Positions 23,691 to 37,500 of a stretch of 64,000 nt of DNA are shown here, one piece after another. Location: the NCBI GenBank assembly GCA_036244855.1, contig BQKZ01000618.1, positions 39,203 through 103,202 of the forward strand, in the 5' to 3' direction. A program made the translations under genes and the position numbers. Each line of letters starts with the position of its first letter. Position 1 is the first letter of the stretch. Under the pieces are notes generated by a model. That model worked only from the letters and a program-made list of their open reading frames with translations, was not told the DNA's origin and searched no databases. This stretch comes from Temnopleurus reevesii. Taxonomy: Eukaryota > Echinodermata > Echinoidea > Temnopleuroida > Temnopleuridae.

Positions 23691-26600
23691 GAAAGGTCTG
23701 ATTATTGGGTGTTTATAATACCCAAAATAGAATTGGGCTGGAGTGGTTGAGTTGACATATGTCTGGTCAATGTAAATTTACCAAGACCTCACATAGACTG
23801 AATTAAAAAAATATTTGTAGCAGTAAATATATATTTCATCTTCTCTGAAATCAACCATCAGCATTACCGGTGTTATTTGAAAGAAAACATTTAATTGGGG
23901 TAAATATTATAAAGAAAACTATGTACCAACGCATCACAGACAAAATATATAACCAGCTACAAATGATTAATTAGAACAAATAGTCATTCATATCAAACTA
24001 TACTGGGCAGACAGCCGTGTGTGTCCTTCCGTTCCACAACACCAACCATGACATGGGTATCCAAACTCCATCATATAATGAAGAGCTTCACTGAACACAT
24101 CAATATGAAACTCAAATGTACATAGGGACTATTTTCTCAATGGTGTCACAAAGTATATTATATGTTCTTTTAATTCAAATCAAATGACTTTCTGCTTCTA
24201 AATCATGATATGGCTCATTATTATCAATAACAATATTTTAATTTATAAAATATAGCATTTTTTTCAAAAGGATACAAAACAATGTGTGTAAAAGCCTATT
24301 GCAGCTACATAAAGAATTATAAAGATGGGTTTTGAAATGTTTCTTGCAAAGGTTGAGTGATGGACGATTCAACAATTCTACTTTTTTTAGATATAGTACA
24401 AGAGATAATCCTTCGCCCATTAGACAAATTACAAATAGATGAGACAAATGGAATGCTCATGATTCCGTTCAATGAATTTCACTATTCAGTTGTCCAAAGC
24501 TATTTAACTGATTACTGCCACCTACTGGATAAAAAGATATCTATCTATTCCAGTTAATAAAATGAAATGTTGGATTAAATGTATCAAGTTATTTCATTAT
24601 GTGTCTGTGGTGCAGGGTTGAGTCTCTAGGCTATATTATGTTTTATTTTGACGAGATAGGATTAATTTACGATAATGGGATGCAATGCAGCTGTACAAAT
24701 ATATATCGCCTGATAGAAAAAGATGCAAGACAGCGGGTGTAATATAGAATTGTCATTTGACGATTGGTCATCTTTTAATTACCTATTGTAATTACCGATG
24801 ATAAGATAAGAATATTGGGCTAGGTCATGAAAATTTCATGGCAATAATAACGTTTGTTAGTTTTAGATGACAAATTACAAACAACATCAAGGATGTAGAT
24901 TTATCAAATTAAAGCAAATAAAGATATAAAGGAGTTTTTGCTGGGTTCTGCACTTGTTAAGATATCCGGAAATGTGTAAATGCCAGAGGGGTTATACATC
25001 CACAGCTTCTGCCGTCAAAGCATTTTCTTTCTATCAAATTCTCAGTGTTATTATAAATGGACACCTGTAAAATAAATTGTGTCAAATGCTAGCAAATACC
25101 ATTCTTTACTCTGAATAAATAAATCAAGATCATGAAGAGAATTGAACATGAACTTTGTTCACTTTGTTCAAATAGGCAAAAGAAAAATAGAGGAATTAAA
25201 ATCAACTGTGTATTTAATTCTTGGCAAATAAAAACTAATTCATTATTAGTAATAGGTACTGTATGACAAAGCTCCAGGCAAATATTTGCTACATGAAATG
25301 CAAAACCATGGCACTGTTCAAATGAAAAGTATAAAATATAATTAACAAATGCTATTTTATTGATTTGAAAAGGTCAAAATGTTATTTCTTCATAATTCTA
25401 AGGTATTCATAATGTATATGAGAATTAAAGTACTGCATGAAAGCAGGAAACATTTTTTTAGATATATTGTGGGCAAAAATAATCATTCAATCTAAAGTGT
25501 ATTATATCTACATGAATTCCAAACTGAGGGCATGTTTTACATCTAGATGCTTTATAAGATCTTTCACAAGATATTGTATTTACCATTATTTTCATATCAT
25601 TCTTAAATTTTACTTTAAAAAAGGAGGAATTAAGGAATTATTGTAATTCACAAAGACTTGACCCAGCACTACATCCTAATCACAGCGATGAAAACGTTGG
25701 CTTAAAATATATCTTTTCTTCCTCTCAACAGTATGAAATCCTTATGATAATGGGAAACATGTACAGATTGATCTTTTAAATTGAATCATTAAAATGAAAA
25801 TAAACTTTCTGTAAAAGCACCATTCCCTGAAACCCTGAAATTGAAATAATGTAGGATGCATTTTGGAAAGAACATATGGTTACATGCACGTCAGTATACA
25901 GCTCACAGCATACTCCACCATGCATCACCTTTACCACCATCACACCACCACTGAGACAAAGACCGTTTTCTAAAGACCTAAGCCATTCAAATAAGCTTTA
26001 AATTAATGTATGTTGTCATCATGTTCTTTAAACATAAATGTGGGGATGATGAAAACAAATTCCTTGTCAAGTTCAAAATGAAATGGATCTTACAATCATA
26101 TTTGACCTTTAACCCCTAACATTGATACAATTTTAATTTCACAATAGCAAACAGAGATGTAATTTGAAATGTTTGTCACAACTGTGACATCATCATCAAA
26201 AACATATTTATGGTTCAAACAGCAGAAGGGCGCAAAGGCCATACATCGTCAATCATAAGGGTAATAAAGTGAGATAAGGTTGCAATATTAATTTATAGAT
26301 CTTAATTTGAATGTGACCCAATAAACAGCATAAATAAATATATTTCTAAAGCTCACATGTACCCCAGATGGAATGGTTCTCAGCATTGATTTAAAATGGT
26401 TATTTTCTATTTTTTGTGAATGAAATAAAGAATCAGAGACAATAGAGATCCATGTCATTCTCAAAATCTACATTGATTACTCATCTTGAAGCAAGTTACA
26501 ATGGCACCCTCGTTATTTTCATTTTATAGCCAATAATATTTCTAAGGCATTTAAAAAGGGTGTGATTCTTCATCTTGAAAATAACTTCTATCCCAAAAAT

Positions 26601-26929
26601 ATAGAGAGGGTTGGCTTAAAAAACAAAGAAGATGAACAATTATATTTCATCCATTTCTTATCTCATTGCAACCTTCCATGAGCTCTCTTGCAAGAGGCAA
26701 TGTCCCTTGGAGCTGAAAGAAGATACCGATTCAATTATCTAAATCCACGAGATAATAGCAAGAAGATTAAGATCATCAAGCGAGGGAGACAAATAGAGGG
26801 AAACGGAGAGGATTGGACGAGTGCGAGATTATACATCATTCACAGAGCACGATATCATTATCAATATTAATACTCTGCACACACTTAAGAAACTCAGCTT
26901 AAGATTTATAAGTGATGAGAGGAAAGGCG

Positions 26930-27080
26930 CGGTAGGAGGAGGGGTGCAGTTTTCTTCAATCTCACCCAACCAGAGCTAGCGGAGCACTGCGGAACAGGGA
27001 TATCCACCATTACTGTAAATTACGGCCGAGTGACTTGCAGGGAAACACTATCCACCATCGGCGTATCTCAAGCATTAACC
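26930..27080. promoter_or_regulatory. GC-rich island, candidate regulatory module
   Basis: 34 of 60 bases at 26941-27000 are G or C, against an AT-rich background. The sequence is non-repetitive and has no open frame of note. Similar islands recur along intron 1. Function is inference from composition and location only. Confidence 0.25.
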
Positions 27081-27907
27081 TAAAAACAGTTTTCGTTTTC
27101 AATTAGCCATAAGCACCACTTGTACGGGCGATTCCAGGCGAAATTTGATTCTTTTTACTGCTTTCCACACATTGAGGAGAATTGATATACGGCAATAAGA
27201 AAGTATCAAATAGAGAATTGCTCTCAGAACTGTGGGACTTTTTTTCAAACAATAGCACACCTGGTAATAATCGTCAAATGAATCAATTCCCCAATCAAGT
27301 ATGAATTACTGATATCGTCTGTACTCCTCGCTTCCAAAATCTGCATTATAAAATACACTAATTGCAAATTGTAATCTCTAAAAAGCTTTCAAATTACACA
27401 CTCTCATTCACAAGTTTCCGTGTTAGTCATGTCTCTAAATGGAACAAGAAAGCTAATTTTGTCATTTTATCACAATGAATAAAAAAAAAATATTCCCATT
27501 AGTCATTCTTCACTTATGAAACAAAACAATAAACTTTGCCCATTTTCATCTCCACAGATATAAATGTATAAACTCACATACAATAAATCTGATACCCTCC
27601 ACCAGCTGATGTTTGAGTATAATTCAATTGGGAATAAAGAGATCTAAATATGAAGTTGGCACAAGTCTTGGGCTTTATCACGAGAAGACAGGATTTCAAG
27701 AAAAGATTTGCAAAGTGGTCAAAACCAAATTAGGCCTAATTCAAGAAAGATTGCTCCAAGGTATTGTCACATCCTGATCAATTATATACATGTCTCTCTG
27801 ATTTTTCTGAATCACCTGTTCTCGCAAAACACACTTGTCCATTGGAGGCCATGTTCACACTAGGAGAATTCTCAAGAAAATAAAAATCTTCAATAGATGT
27901 TATCCAT

Positions 27908-27990
27908 CAGATTCAGATTCAGATTCAGATATTTTTCATTTTTCACTCAAATCATAACAATTACAATGTAACATAAACTTACATGGATAT
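27908..27990 (-). mobile_element. possible LINE 3' end with (TCTGAA)n tail
   Basis: On the minus strand a short AT-rich stretch ends in aaaaatatctgaatctgaatctgaat, three or more copies of the hexamer TCTGAA. Short-repeat 3' tails like this are typical of CR1/RTE-like non-LTR retrotransposons in marine invertebrates. No reverse transcriptase coding sequence is present, so at most a heavily truncated copy. Confidence 0.35.
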
Positions 27991-29121
27991 AACCGAAAAA
28001 AAATAATAAATTGTAAGACAAAAATCAGAAGATTAAACAATCAGAATCTTTAGTTTGATTCTCCCGTGATAATTTTGACCAAGGTGAAAGGTAGAGAGAA
28101 CTCGAAATGCAATAGTAGGAAGGGAAAGAGAGAATAAGAAAAACAAAGATTGAAGCACTGATAAAAATGCTAATAATAATCTAATCTGATAATAGCCTTT
28201 ATCTCTTACTTGTGCTAATGTAAATTTATTGATTCTGATGTTTCTTTAGTAGAACATAGTAAACTCCACACAAGTTTTAACGAGTTTTGTTGAGTTCTCT
28301 TCAATACCGAATTGAATTTATGCAAACTGGATAATATGCACATCCTATTCACAAAGCCAAATACAAAAATTTCATACTTTTTCATGATGTGACGCATTTT
28401 ACATGAGCTTGAAAAGAAATGTAGAAAACTTAAATTTGGCCGATCTTCTGCGGCAAGAGATAGAGTGTGATTCAGCTCCTTTTAACGGAGACCAGTATGA
28501 AGTTGTCAAGCGCAGTCCCTTCATTCGTTCTGACAGTTAGTTGGTAGTTTTCGGAAAGGCAGATATGGCAGACACCGCATACAGTCATGTGATCCCCGTA
28601 AAACTAGAGTCTCCCTCGCTGGAACTTTATAAGGCACGAGTGGATAATACTCCAGTCAAATGAAAACTTGCCTTAAAATGAGGGTTTACTACAGGTTAAA
28701 GATGAAGAAGTGACAAAACTAGTGAAAAATAATTGATTTCATCAAAGAAATATTATTACAAGGGAAGCTTTAAAAGCTAGAGTACTTGTCAACTGGGAAA
28801 TATGATTATAATATGCTTCAGAGAAAATCTATGTTCCATTCCAAGAAAAAAAGGAAAGAAAGAATGTTTTATTTTTTTAAAACTTTTATAATCTTTTGGA
28901 CAAAGGTAATGTAAATGAAGGCACTTTCGAATTGAAACCTGAACTCTGACCTGTCACATGACTGATGGATGAACCAATGGTGTTTCTGCATTAAAGGTTA
29001 ATGACACAGCTCAGTCATCTTCATTTGACGAGATGCAGAAAGCTCAGGTAAAAAAAATTGGGAAATGATTAATGAGAGAACAAAATTACACCCATAAATT
29101 TTTTATTCATTTATTTTTTTT

Positions 29122-29137
29122 GGGGGGGGGGGGGGGG
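29122..29137 (+). repeat. G16 homopolymer
   Basis: Sixteen consecutive G preceded by a T-run. Prone to length error in sequencing and to quadruplex formation. Confidence 0.9.
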
Positions 29138-29924
29138 TTTTGAGGGGCACATTGTTTGCTTGACTCACTTTATGCACCCTTTCTGTCCTTTTTTCTTCCC
29201 TCGTCTTCTGCATCACTGTCTCTTTCTCTTTCTCCCCCAACTAATATCTCTCACTTTCTCTATTTTGCTGTTGTTTGATACTTTTTATGGATGTCGGTCC
29301 ATACCCCATCCACTAGTTTTCTACCTTTCTTATTACCTTGTTACCAATCCTCTTGAAACTTTACATGTACATAAATGTATAATTAATGTAGCATTTTAAG
29401 CAAATGATACAGTCATTAACTTGTCAAGTAGGCCTAAACATGCAGCAGACAAAAATGCCTCAAATCTCACCACAACAATCTCAGTATTGACGTTTCCTGC
29501 TCACAAAGGGGGGCAATTTGGCAGGGGAACAAAACCCCCCAGAAAAAAGGGCTAAAGAATAGCAATTACCACGAGAATAGAGACCCCAATTTCACAGCTA
29601 ATGAATAAAATGTAACACAGATTTGAAGTTAAATACTGGCTAATAGTTGCGGATACAAAGCCCTAATCCTAGCCCTAAACAGTCTTATCAGTTGTGTACT
29701 GAGCTGTGAATGGCCAATAGTTGTTCCTGTATGCGGTGAGATCAGTAAACAATCTATAGAGGGCCAGGTCATTCACCCCACCCAAAAGCAGACTCACACA
29801 GTCCTTCTTGCTTGTGCAAATTGTGAAATTCAAGCTTTCAAAATTTCACCTTTTGGAAATTCTAGCTTCTTATCTTTCATTCATTGTTTGTGGATATTTT
29901 TTGGCCCCATCATGTATGTATTCA

Positions 29925-30124
29925 GGGGATGGAAGGGATGGCAGGGGTGGGAGGGGTGGAGGGGGCAGGGAGACCCCCCCCCCCTTCCGAAAAAAACAGG
30001 AGGAGGAGGGAGAGGACATACTGTATAATTCCACTCCTTCATGTACATCACAATGGAATGGGTCTTTGTTTGCAGACATCTTACCCCAAGCCCAAGTCCA
30101 AGCCCCAGTCCACCCCCCCCCCCC
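29925..30124 (+). repeat. G-rich then C-run tract
   Basis: G-runs (ggcaggggtgggaggggtgg and neighbours, about 29930-29973) directly precede C11 at 29974-29984. A C12 run is at 30113-30124. The G-runs and C-run could pair as a hairpin or form a quadruplex with an i-motif partner. Confidence 0.75.
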
Positions 30125-33100
30125 TCAATTTTTAACTCCCAATGTCAGATTTCCATTTTTCTTCAATAGTATCATCTTTCTCTGGCTACAGAGAGATGCA
30201 CAAAAACACAAAAATATTACTGGATAAATTATGTCTCAATGAATTTCAGGGTAAATTCCTATCCTATATAAGTGCTTAATTTCAGGAGTAAGTCGTTAAA
30301 ACAACTTCTCCACCTTGCAAGAGCGAGGTTTTCTTTGAAGAATGAGGAAAGAATATCAAAGAATTAAGAAGTGTTTGAATTGTGGAGTTATTATAGGCAG
30401 AGCTGTGATTGTGAAGAGCTTGCAGGACTCGCCTTGTTTCTAATGGCTATTTGTTCAGAGTGTGACTAATTCGAGGATCATCCATCACACTATTTGCTTT
30501 TCATCAATTCTCTGTTTTCCGCAGTCCACCATTTCTCTTCTGTTCCTCTTATTCCTCTTTCACTTACTTAAAGGCTGAAACAAAAGAATAATTATATTCC
30601 ATCATCACACCTCCAAGAAAGATGTCGGAAATGAAAGGAAGCAATTTAGGAAAACCTTTTTCATCACAAAGAATGTACAGGAAAATATTTTCCACCCATA
30701 TAATTAAAACACCCTCATATTTCCTGGTATATAAAAATAGAGCATGAATTTCACATTTTATTCGGTTTCATCTTTATCACTTTCTTTCCATCTTATTTGG
30801 TTCCTCAGCAGTTTTGGAGAAATATACTTCAATCCACTTTCAACCCTCCGCACTAAACCTATATTATGCTCCTTTTGTTATAATATATCAAATTCAATGA
30901 TTTATGAAACAGAAGTCATGAATATCACAAGAAATGGAACAAAGACAAGGCTGCGTCTTTAATTGAGCTGCCTTCATCTTCACCCATTAACCATTAACCA
31001 AACTCATTGGTGTGGGATTCCGAGACGGTGTTTGCATTAGGTTTGCATCAGGGCAAAGCGAGAAATACATTTGTTTGTTTGAGTTAATAAATATCCATCT
31101 GGTAAGGGGCGACGAATGGGGAGTTCAACATCTGAACTAGGAGTGAGAGACTAGATCCAAAGGCAAGGTGCTAAGTGTATTGATACTGGTGATAATTCAG
31201 TTTTGTTTGAGGTAGAAAATATGAATTTAATATCTGACAAAAATGGAAACCAGTCTATATGTTTGAAAAACTAACATTTAGGTGGAAGACTATTGAATTT
31301 GCCAAATTCTAATTAAAAGAAATATGCTCTTTCTAATGCAAGAATTCATTTAAATGGAGAATATATAAACCTTAATGACCTTTGCAGGTTCTGGTAAAAT
31401 AGTTCAAATTCTAGGCCCTGATGGGGTTGATATAATGTCAAGGAGAGTATGACAATTAGGAAATACTTTGAAATAGAAAATAATCACCATGCCTGTACGC
31501 ATTCTGATAGATTAACATATGAAAGTGTAATTAGAGATTAATTCTTGTCTCACAATGATGTACCAATCAATTAGACAAATTATCCAGGAGCTTAAAAATT
31601 AATTAAGAAATTGGAGTGGGGACGGTGGATGCGCTTGAGCTCCAACCTCCAGTATTTATCTTGTTCATTAAATTGCTTTAGATAGATGGTACGTGTGAAA
31701 ATCAAGGTTAGCAACGGAAGGGTTAAGGGTTCCAATCATCTCAATAAATTGGTCATCATCCCTCCTCCTCTCCCCGAATTGATTTCTTGAGGAAGGTAAT
31801 GACAGGCCGAGGGGACAAATAGAGAAGGAAAGAATTCATTACCAGAATACACTTACTCAAATAGAACTATCAAAACCACCTACGGCCAAGAGAAAATAAC
31901 CCAGAACTGAGCAAATGATTTAGCTGCAAGACAATACCCAGATCTGTAAATTTGTTTTTCATATCAAGACCCTGGCTTATTCTCTTTATGATTTCCCCCC
32001 TACCCTTTTCATTATCTAAAATAAATTTGATTCATTTTGCCCGCTCTCAATTGCCCGATATGATTTGTACAGGCTCCTATGAGGGCTTCCGTCAATCGTT
32101 TTGCAAGCGATTTTTTTCTGTAACCTTTTTCCGTTCAATCACACATAGCGTGGCTCAAGGGGGCAGGAAGGGCACAGAGTTGAATGATGATGAAAGAAGA
32201 AAGCTAACAAATGTTTGATAAAAAGAAAATACCGCAACGCACCCCACAGCAATAATTTCGAAATGAAGTTTTATATATATATTTATGAAAAAGGTAGGCT
32301 CTGCTTTGCAGCTATCAAAAAAGAACAAGTGGAGATAGTTAAAAGAGGGTAAAGTAGCCATAAATGTTCCTTTTCTCATTTTATCACTTCTATTTGGTGT
32401 TTGAAATAAAGACAATATTTCCATAATAAAGGGGAAATAATATGACCTTTTGGTGGAAACCTAGAGCTAATTTCCAACGATGATAAGTTGAATTGGAAAA
32501 GATGCCAGAGACAAATTGCCATAAAGCACCCAGTTCCCTAAGGATTTTTACTTTCTCTCAATACAAAAACAAAATTACAAAACTTTTAATGCATTTCCGT
32601 AATCAAAGAGGGTGAATAGAAATAGAGAAGGATAAAGTGATTTACTTTCCTGATGTATCTGAATAAGAAGACTTATCCTAAAAATTCAAATATGCTGCTA
32701 TTAAAGCCATGATAAATCTTTGTTAACATATTTCTAAAAGATTGTAAATCATCTTGATGCATCTATATGTAGGATGAAATTTGTATCATTAAAAAAATAG
32801 TATAAAAACAATGATATTGTCCCCATTGGTCCCCATGTTAAATCTTCATGGTTTCAATGCGCATATTTTTTGTATTTTTTTCTTTGTACATGTAGGTAAT
32901 AAAAAAGAAGTAACATGCAAAAATCCCTTTGTTTTAAATATTACAAAAGTGAAGGACTATTAATTAATATGAAAAAAGGGAAATATATTTGAGACTGTTG
33001 CAAAGAAATAGAAATAATCTCTCATGAGAAAGTGTTATTAGAAGACAGATGCTACGAGGAACAAGGACCACTCCAATCTCAGCAACTTTTTTTAATATCA

Positions 33101-34260
33101 ATATTCAAAATATGAAACCAATAAAATCAAGCTCCAAAACAATAAAACCACAAAGCTTAAACATCTGTCTCTTTTCATGGAGACCAATTACAAAGAAAAA
33201 TACACTTTTTATCACACCTTTTCATCTTTTTGTTGCTACTTTTTATGGAGTCGTTGGATTCGTGCGAGTGACAAGCCCAGTGTCGTGGCAAACGATGACC
33301 GTTCTCTTATCAAGATCAGAAATCTGCCCGGAGATTGCTACAATGAAATGTAATTAATATTTTACTGTTGCAAATGATTCCACAAGGAGGGAAACGAAGA
33401 AATAGAGCAAGACGCATGCAGCTGATTGATGTACGTGCATACCCCACTTGGAGTTCGTTTCACATTGTTCAAATGCAATATTGAAATGAGGGCTCGTGTC
33501 CCTTCTTTTCTCCTTCATTTTTCATACCTAAGGAAAATCAGATAGTCACACTTTGCATCTTCAAAAATTCCCTGCTGAAAAATTAATAAACTCACAGAGT
33601 GCTTTTGAGCATTACAAGAATCAATCTCTCCTATTTGAAAGGGGTTAAAAGAATACTATGAACTCTACCATCGTGTTCGGATTTTGAGGATTGTGGTCAT
33701 GAGGGGTGGGGCGAGAGAAAAGTGAGAGACGTCTTGAAAGACTTGGCTTATCAGGGGGGAAGGGACACGCTTAGAATAGAAAAAAGTTTGCCGTTTATTT
33801 CTTGTTTTCCCTCAAGCGGTTGGAAATTTGTAATGAAGTTGTCAGCTACATCAGCTTGATGAAAACTTGTCGACAAGCCTTTCCTATTTTCATGATCTTA
33901 AAAGCTCGCTCTCTACCTCTCTCATCTTTATCTCTCCCTTTCCTTTCATCATCAACTTGACAGATCTGTTCAAATTTTCATTATCTCCTCACAACCACCT
34001 ACAATAAAAACACATTAAAGAGGTTATCATATTAATTTCTTACAGTACTTATATCCATCTTAACAATGAATTTCCCTTTTAGCATTTGAAAATGTACCAA
34101 CAAAAACTAATCAAGCACAAACAAAAATTTGATCACAATTAATCTGGAAAAAATAGACTTAATGAAAAGTCTCATAATATCTGAAACTGTCTTTTCATGT
34201 AGCATTTCACATGTTTTCCCATAATTTTAGTTATTTATAAGCAATTTAGTTGAACATGTG

Positions 34261-34552
34261 GAGGCGTCGTGGTGTAGAGGTCATGACTCTCGCCCTTCAA
34301 CCAGAGGGTCGTAGGTTCGAATCCTACCCATGGCGTCAATTTCCTTCAGCAAGAAATTCATCCACATTTTGCAGCACTCAACCCAGGTGAGATGAATGGG
34401 TACCTGGCAGGAATATTCATTCTTTGAAATGCCAAGTGCGCCGTGGATGGCTGCCGGGCTATAGCCAGGGTAATAATAATGTAAAGCGCCTTGAGCACTC
34501 AGCAGAGTGGATACGTGCGCTCTATAAATTGTATCTATTATTATTATTATTT
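34261..34552 (+). mobile_element. tRNA-derived SINE, apparently full length
   Basis: The tRNA-like head carries exact Pol III boxes: A box TGGTGTAGAGG at 34270-34280 and B box GGTTCGAATCC at 34314-34324, with 44 bases between box starts. The body of about 200 bases ends in gtaaagcgccttgagcactc, gcgctctataaattgtatc and an (ATT)5-type tail at 34537-34552. This layout and the tail are those of SINEs common in echinoderm genomes. It is antisense to dach. I could not see clear target-site duplications. Confidence 0.85.
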
Positions 34553-37500
34553 AAGTAAAAATCCATTTCAGGCCACCTTGAGAACTTCAGTAAGACTAGA
34601 GGAGGGCAACCTATCAATTTTTCCTTGGCCTTACGTAGACGCAAGCAGGGCATCGGCAGGAAACATCACAGAACAAGACAATCTCTGTCAGAAAACATAT
34701 AATTTTTATGAAGTCCTTTGGGTACTCTCATATCTTCTCAGCCTTTTTGAGACTGTGATGGGTTGAAATATGATGAAACTGAAAGGGTGCTCACTGAATC
34801 ATTTCCTCCCATTATCAATAAAATCAATATTGTTCTTTACCCAGCCATTCTTCACTTAATATTCTACAAAATAAATGAATTTAACTTTAAAATATGGCAC
34901 TTCCCCAAAAAATATAGGAATGGCTGTAGAAGCTCAAAAAGTCTTTGTTTTTATCCATTGTGATATTATAAGAATAAAAACTTATTCCATACTCAGTTTC
35001 CGATGTTTCTCATAAAGCAAGTCTAATAAGCAGAGACCAAATAAAAAAGCAAATAATTAACAAGAAAATTATTTTTTTTTTAATTGTTGTAGCCATCCGA
35101 AAGGGTGGTTCCCCCCACAAATATCCTATTCAGATAAATGTTCATTGTGAAGTCACCATAATCCATATCAATCTTGACTACAAACAATGAAAAGAGGACA
35201 TAATAATTAAAGATGAGTGCAGCATCAGCACAAATATCCTTCATAAATCTTGTTCAATCTAAGGTATCTGTAACAGAATAAATTTTTATTGGACCTAAAT
35301 TTTATACTTGTCGACCTACCACAGTGAAGAATTTAATGACCTTTCTGTAGTTGAGATAAATCTGACCCCAGATATGAAAACAGCTAAATTAAAGCTTTGA
35401 TGTTTATTTTTCTGAATATGACAATGAAGGATGCTTGGCTTTTGATAACAGAATACTTTGAAATGATAAAATGGAAAGGGAGAGGCTTAAAGAGAAGGAG
35501 GACAAGATTGGAAGAAGAACAAAAATATGATTTGCACGTTAACAAGAGAGATATGTAACCAAATAAACCTCATCAAATAAACTTTTTTTTTTACCAAAAT
35601 GGTTAAATAACCAAATTTCTGCGTCCTTGACATATAAGGGGCAAAGAACAATTTATTATTTTCTTTTTCCAGACATACTCACAAATTCATTGCTTATGAG
35701 AACTAAAAACGAGAAGACTTGGTTTTGTTTTCTGCCTCAGAGTGACCTCTATTATTTGGATTTGGATAGTGACGGCCCTGAAACTAAGAATCATAAACAG
35801 AATTTTTATCTTGGATTTGTTCCATTTCTCCATGCAGGTCATATTCTTGTTTGATGTATATCAAGTTGGAATGGATCTACATCAATTCTGACCTAAATAA
35901 CGCTTTTTTGTGTTAAAAATGTAAATAAAAGGTTATGATAAATCAGGAATTTGAGGGTAAACGTAAAGGAGTTTCAGGGTTAATTTAGACATCTCAAGTG
36001 AAGAAAAGGATTTATGGCTACCACAAAATGTGAAAACAAGTTTTGGGTATGGAAAGAATTTCTCATTTTTTCTTTATCATATATCATAGACCTACCACCT
36101 CCAACATATATTATATATTAGGTTATGCCAATGGTGTATAAAGAGATTAAATTATTGCCTCGAAATTATTTCAGTTTCTTTCATTTTCAATGATATAGGC
36201 TACCCTGAAGATTGACAAATTGCAAATCAAAATTCAGAAGAGTAAAATTTGTCTAGATAAAATCATATCATCTTTAATAACATTGCTCATCTCCACATTT
36301 CTCTCTTTCACATCTTGCAATATATAGGCCTAACTTTTTTGGAAGTCGCAAAAATAAACTTATTGCTGACTCATATTCCTATGTCATTCACATACACAAA
36401 CATCATAAAAGGGGGGAGTTCTTCCAACAATTATAAACGATTAAAACTGCTTACGAAGAAATGATAGTGTTGACATGATGTTTCACCCGATTGCAGCACT
36501 CCCAGAAAAAACAGGAAAGCAGTAAGGAGCTCATTGTCACTTCAACTTGTTTCGGGGTAAATTATTCCTGTATCAGGTGTATTACATCTACCCGAGCTAA
36601 TTTCCTGTACAGACAGACATTTCAATTTCTCTCTACAATCCATGACGACTCTACCCGATACCTGCAGGGGCTCTCCAACAACACATTAGTAAGTTCTATT
36701 TTGTGATAAGCTACTAAAATTCTTGAATCTGATTGGCTGAAAGTGCAATTTCACGAACAACCTGCATTGGTGATAAGCTCCCAGGGAATCGTTCATTCAT
36801 TTGCTGGGAAGGTGCATAGTGAAGGGTTAGTTAGATTACGAGGGGATCTCCCTGTTAATTGCAGCGATCATAAGGCCTGGGATCGCTTTACAGGAAATAT
36901 CAAACCGATTGTAATGAATGATGTCGCGAAAGATGACAATTATCATGATATCTCATGATCCAACACTTGATAGTTCAAGTGGATTCATATTGAGACATCC
37001 TATGGGATCATTAAGTTATTTTTTCCGCTATCATTCCTCAGATCTTGAATAAAATTTATCTTACTTCATTACATGTAAATCACTGAAAAGAAAAGTATTC
37101 CCAATAGGCAATACTATGTGAAATCTTTTTCATCTGGTGGTAAAGTTTGGTTTCTCCCTTTTCCTAAATATTACTAACGGTAAACATAAAGGCCTAGTAC
37201 TATTCTTTTTTACCTTGGTAAATGAATTTAAATTTCAGGACAAGAAAATAGTGTTCACTCCCTTAAGAGTTATTATTAATATCTTGGCACAGTTTTCTCC
37301 ACCCATCTCAAGCTTTCAAACTTTGTCTTTTAAAAAGGCATTTTTTCAAAAGTGACATCATCATTACATCAAAACAAAAAGCAACTGGAGTCAAGAACCT
37401 CCCCCATTCACTACTGACATCACATTCAGAGGTCAATAACTTCAAACACAGACATCCAAAATGATGCAAAAATCCCTCGACTATTGAGAAGACATGAGCT

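Larger units (their letters stand above)
20285..27907 (-). other. dach intron 1, second segment
   Basis: AT-rich intronic DNA without a recognisable gene. It contains a short (GTT)n run at 20287-20302, the GGATTA cluster at 20709-20922, a GC-rich patch at about 22440-22580, the 22-bp minisatellite at 23365-23690 and a GC-rich patch at about 26930-27080. Short open frames are isolated and unconserved in appearance. Confidence 0.75.
27991..34260 (-). other. dach intron 1, third segment
   Basis: Mostly AT-rich and without a recognisable gene. It holds a more complex patch near 28430-28640, a run of 16 G at 29122-29137, and a G-rich/C-rich stretch at 29925-30124 (11 C at 29974-29984, 12 C at 30113-30124). 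The 139-codon open frame at 29808-30227 runs through these homopolymers and looks like nothing known. Confidence 0.75.
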
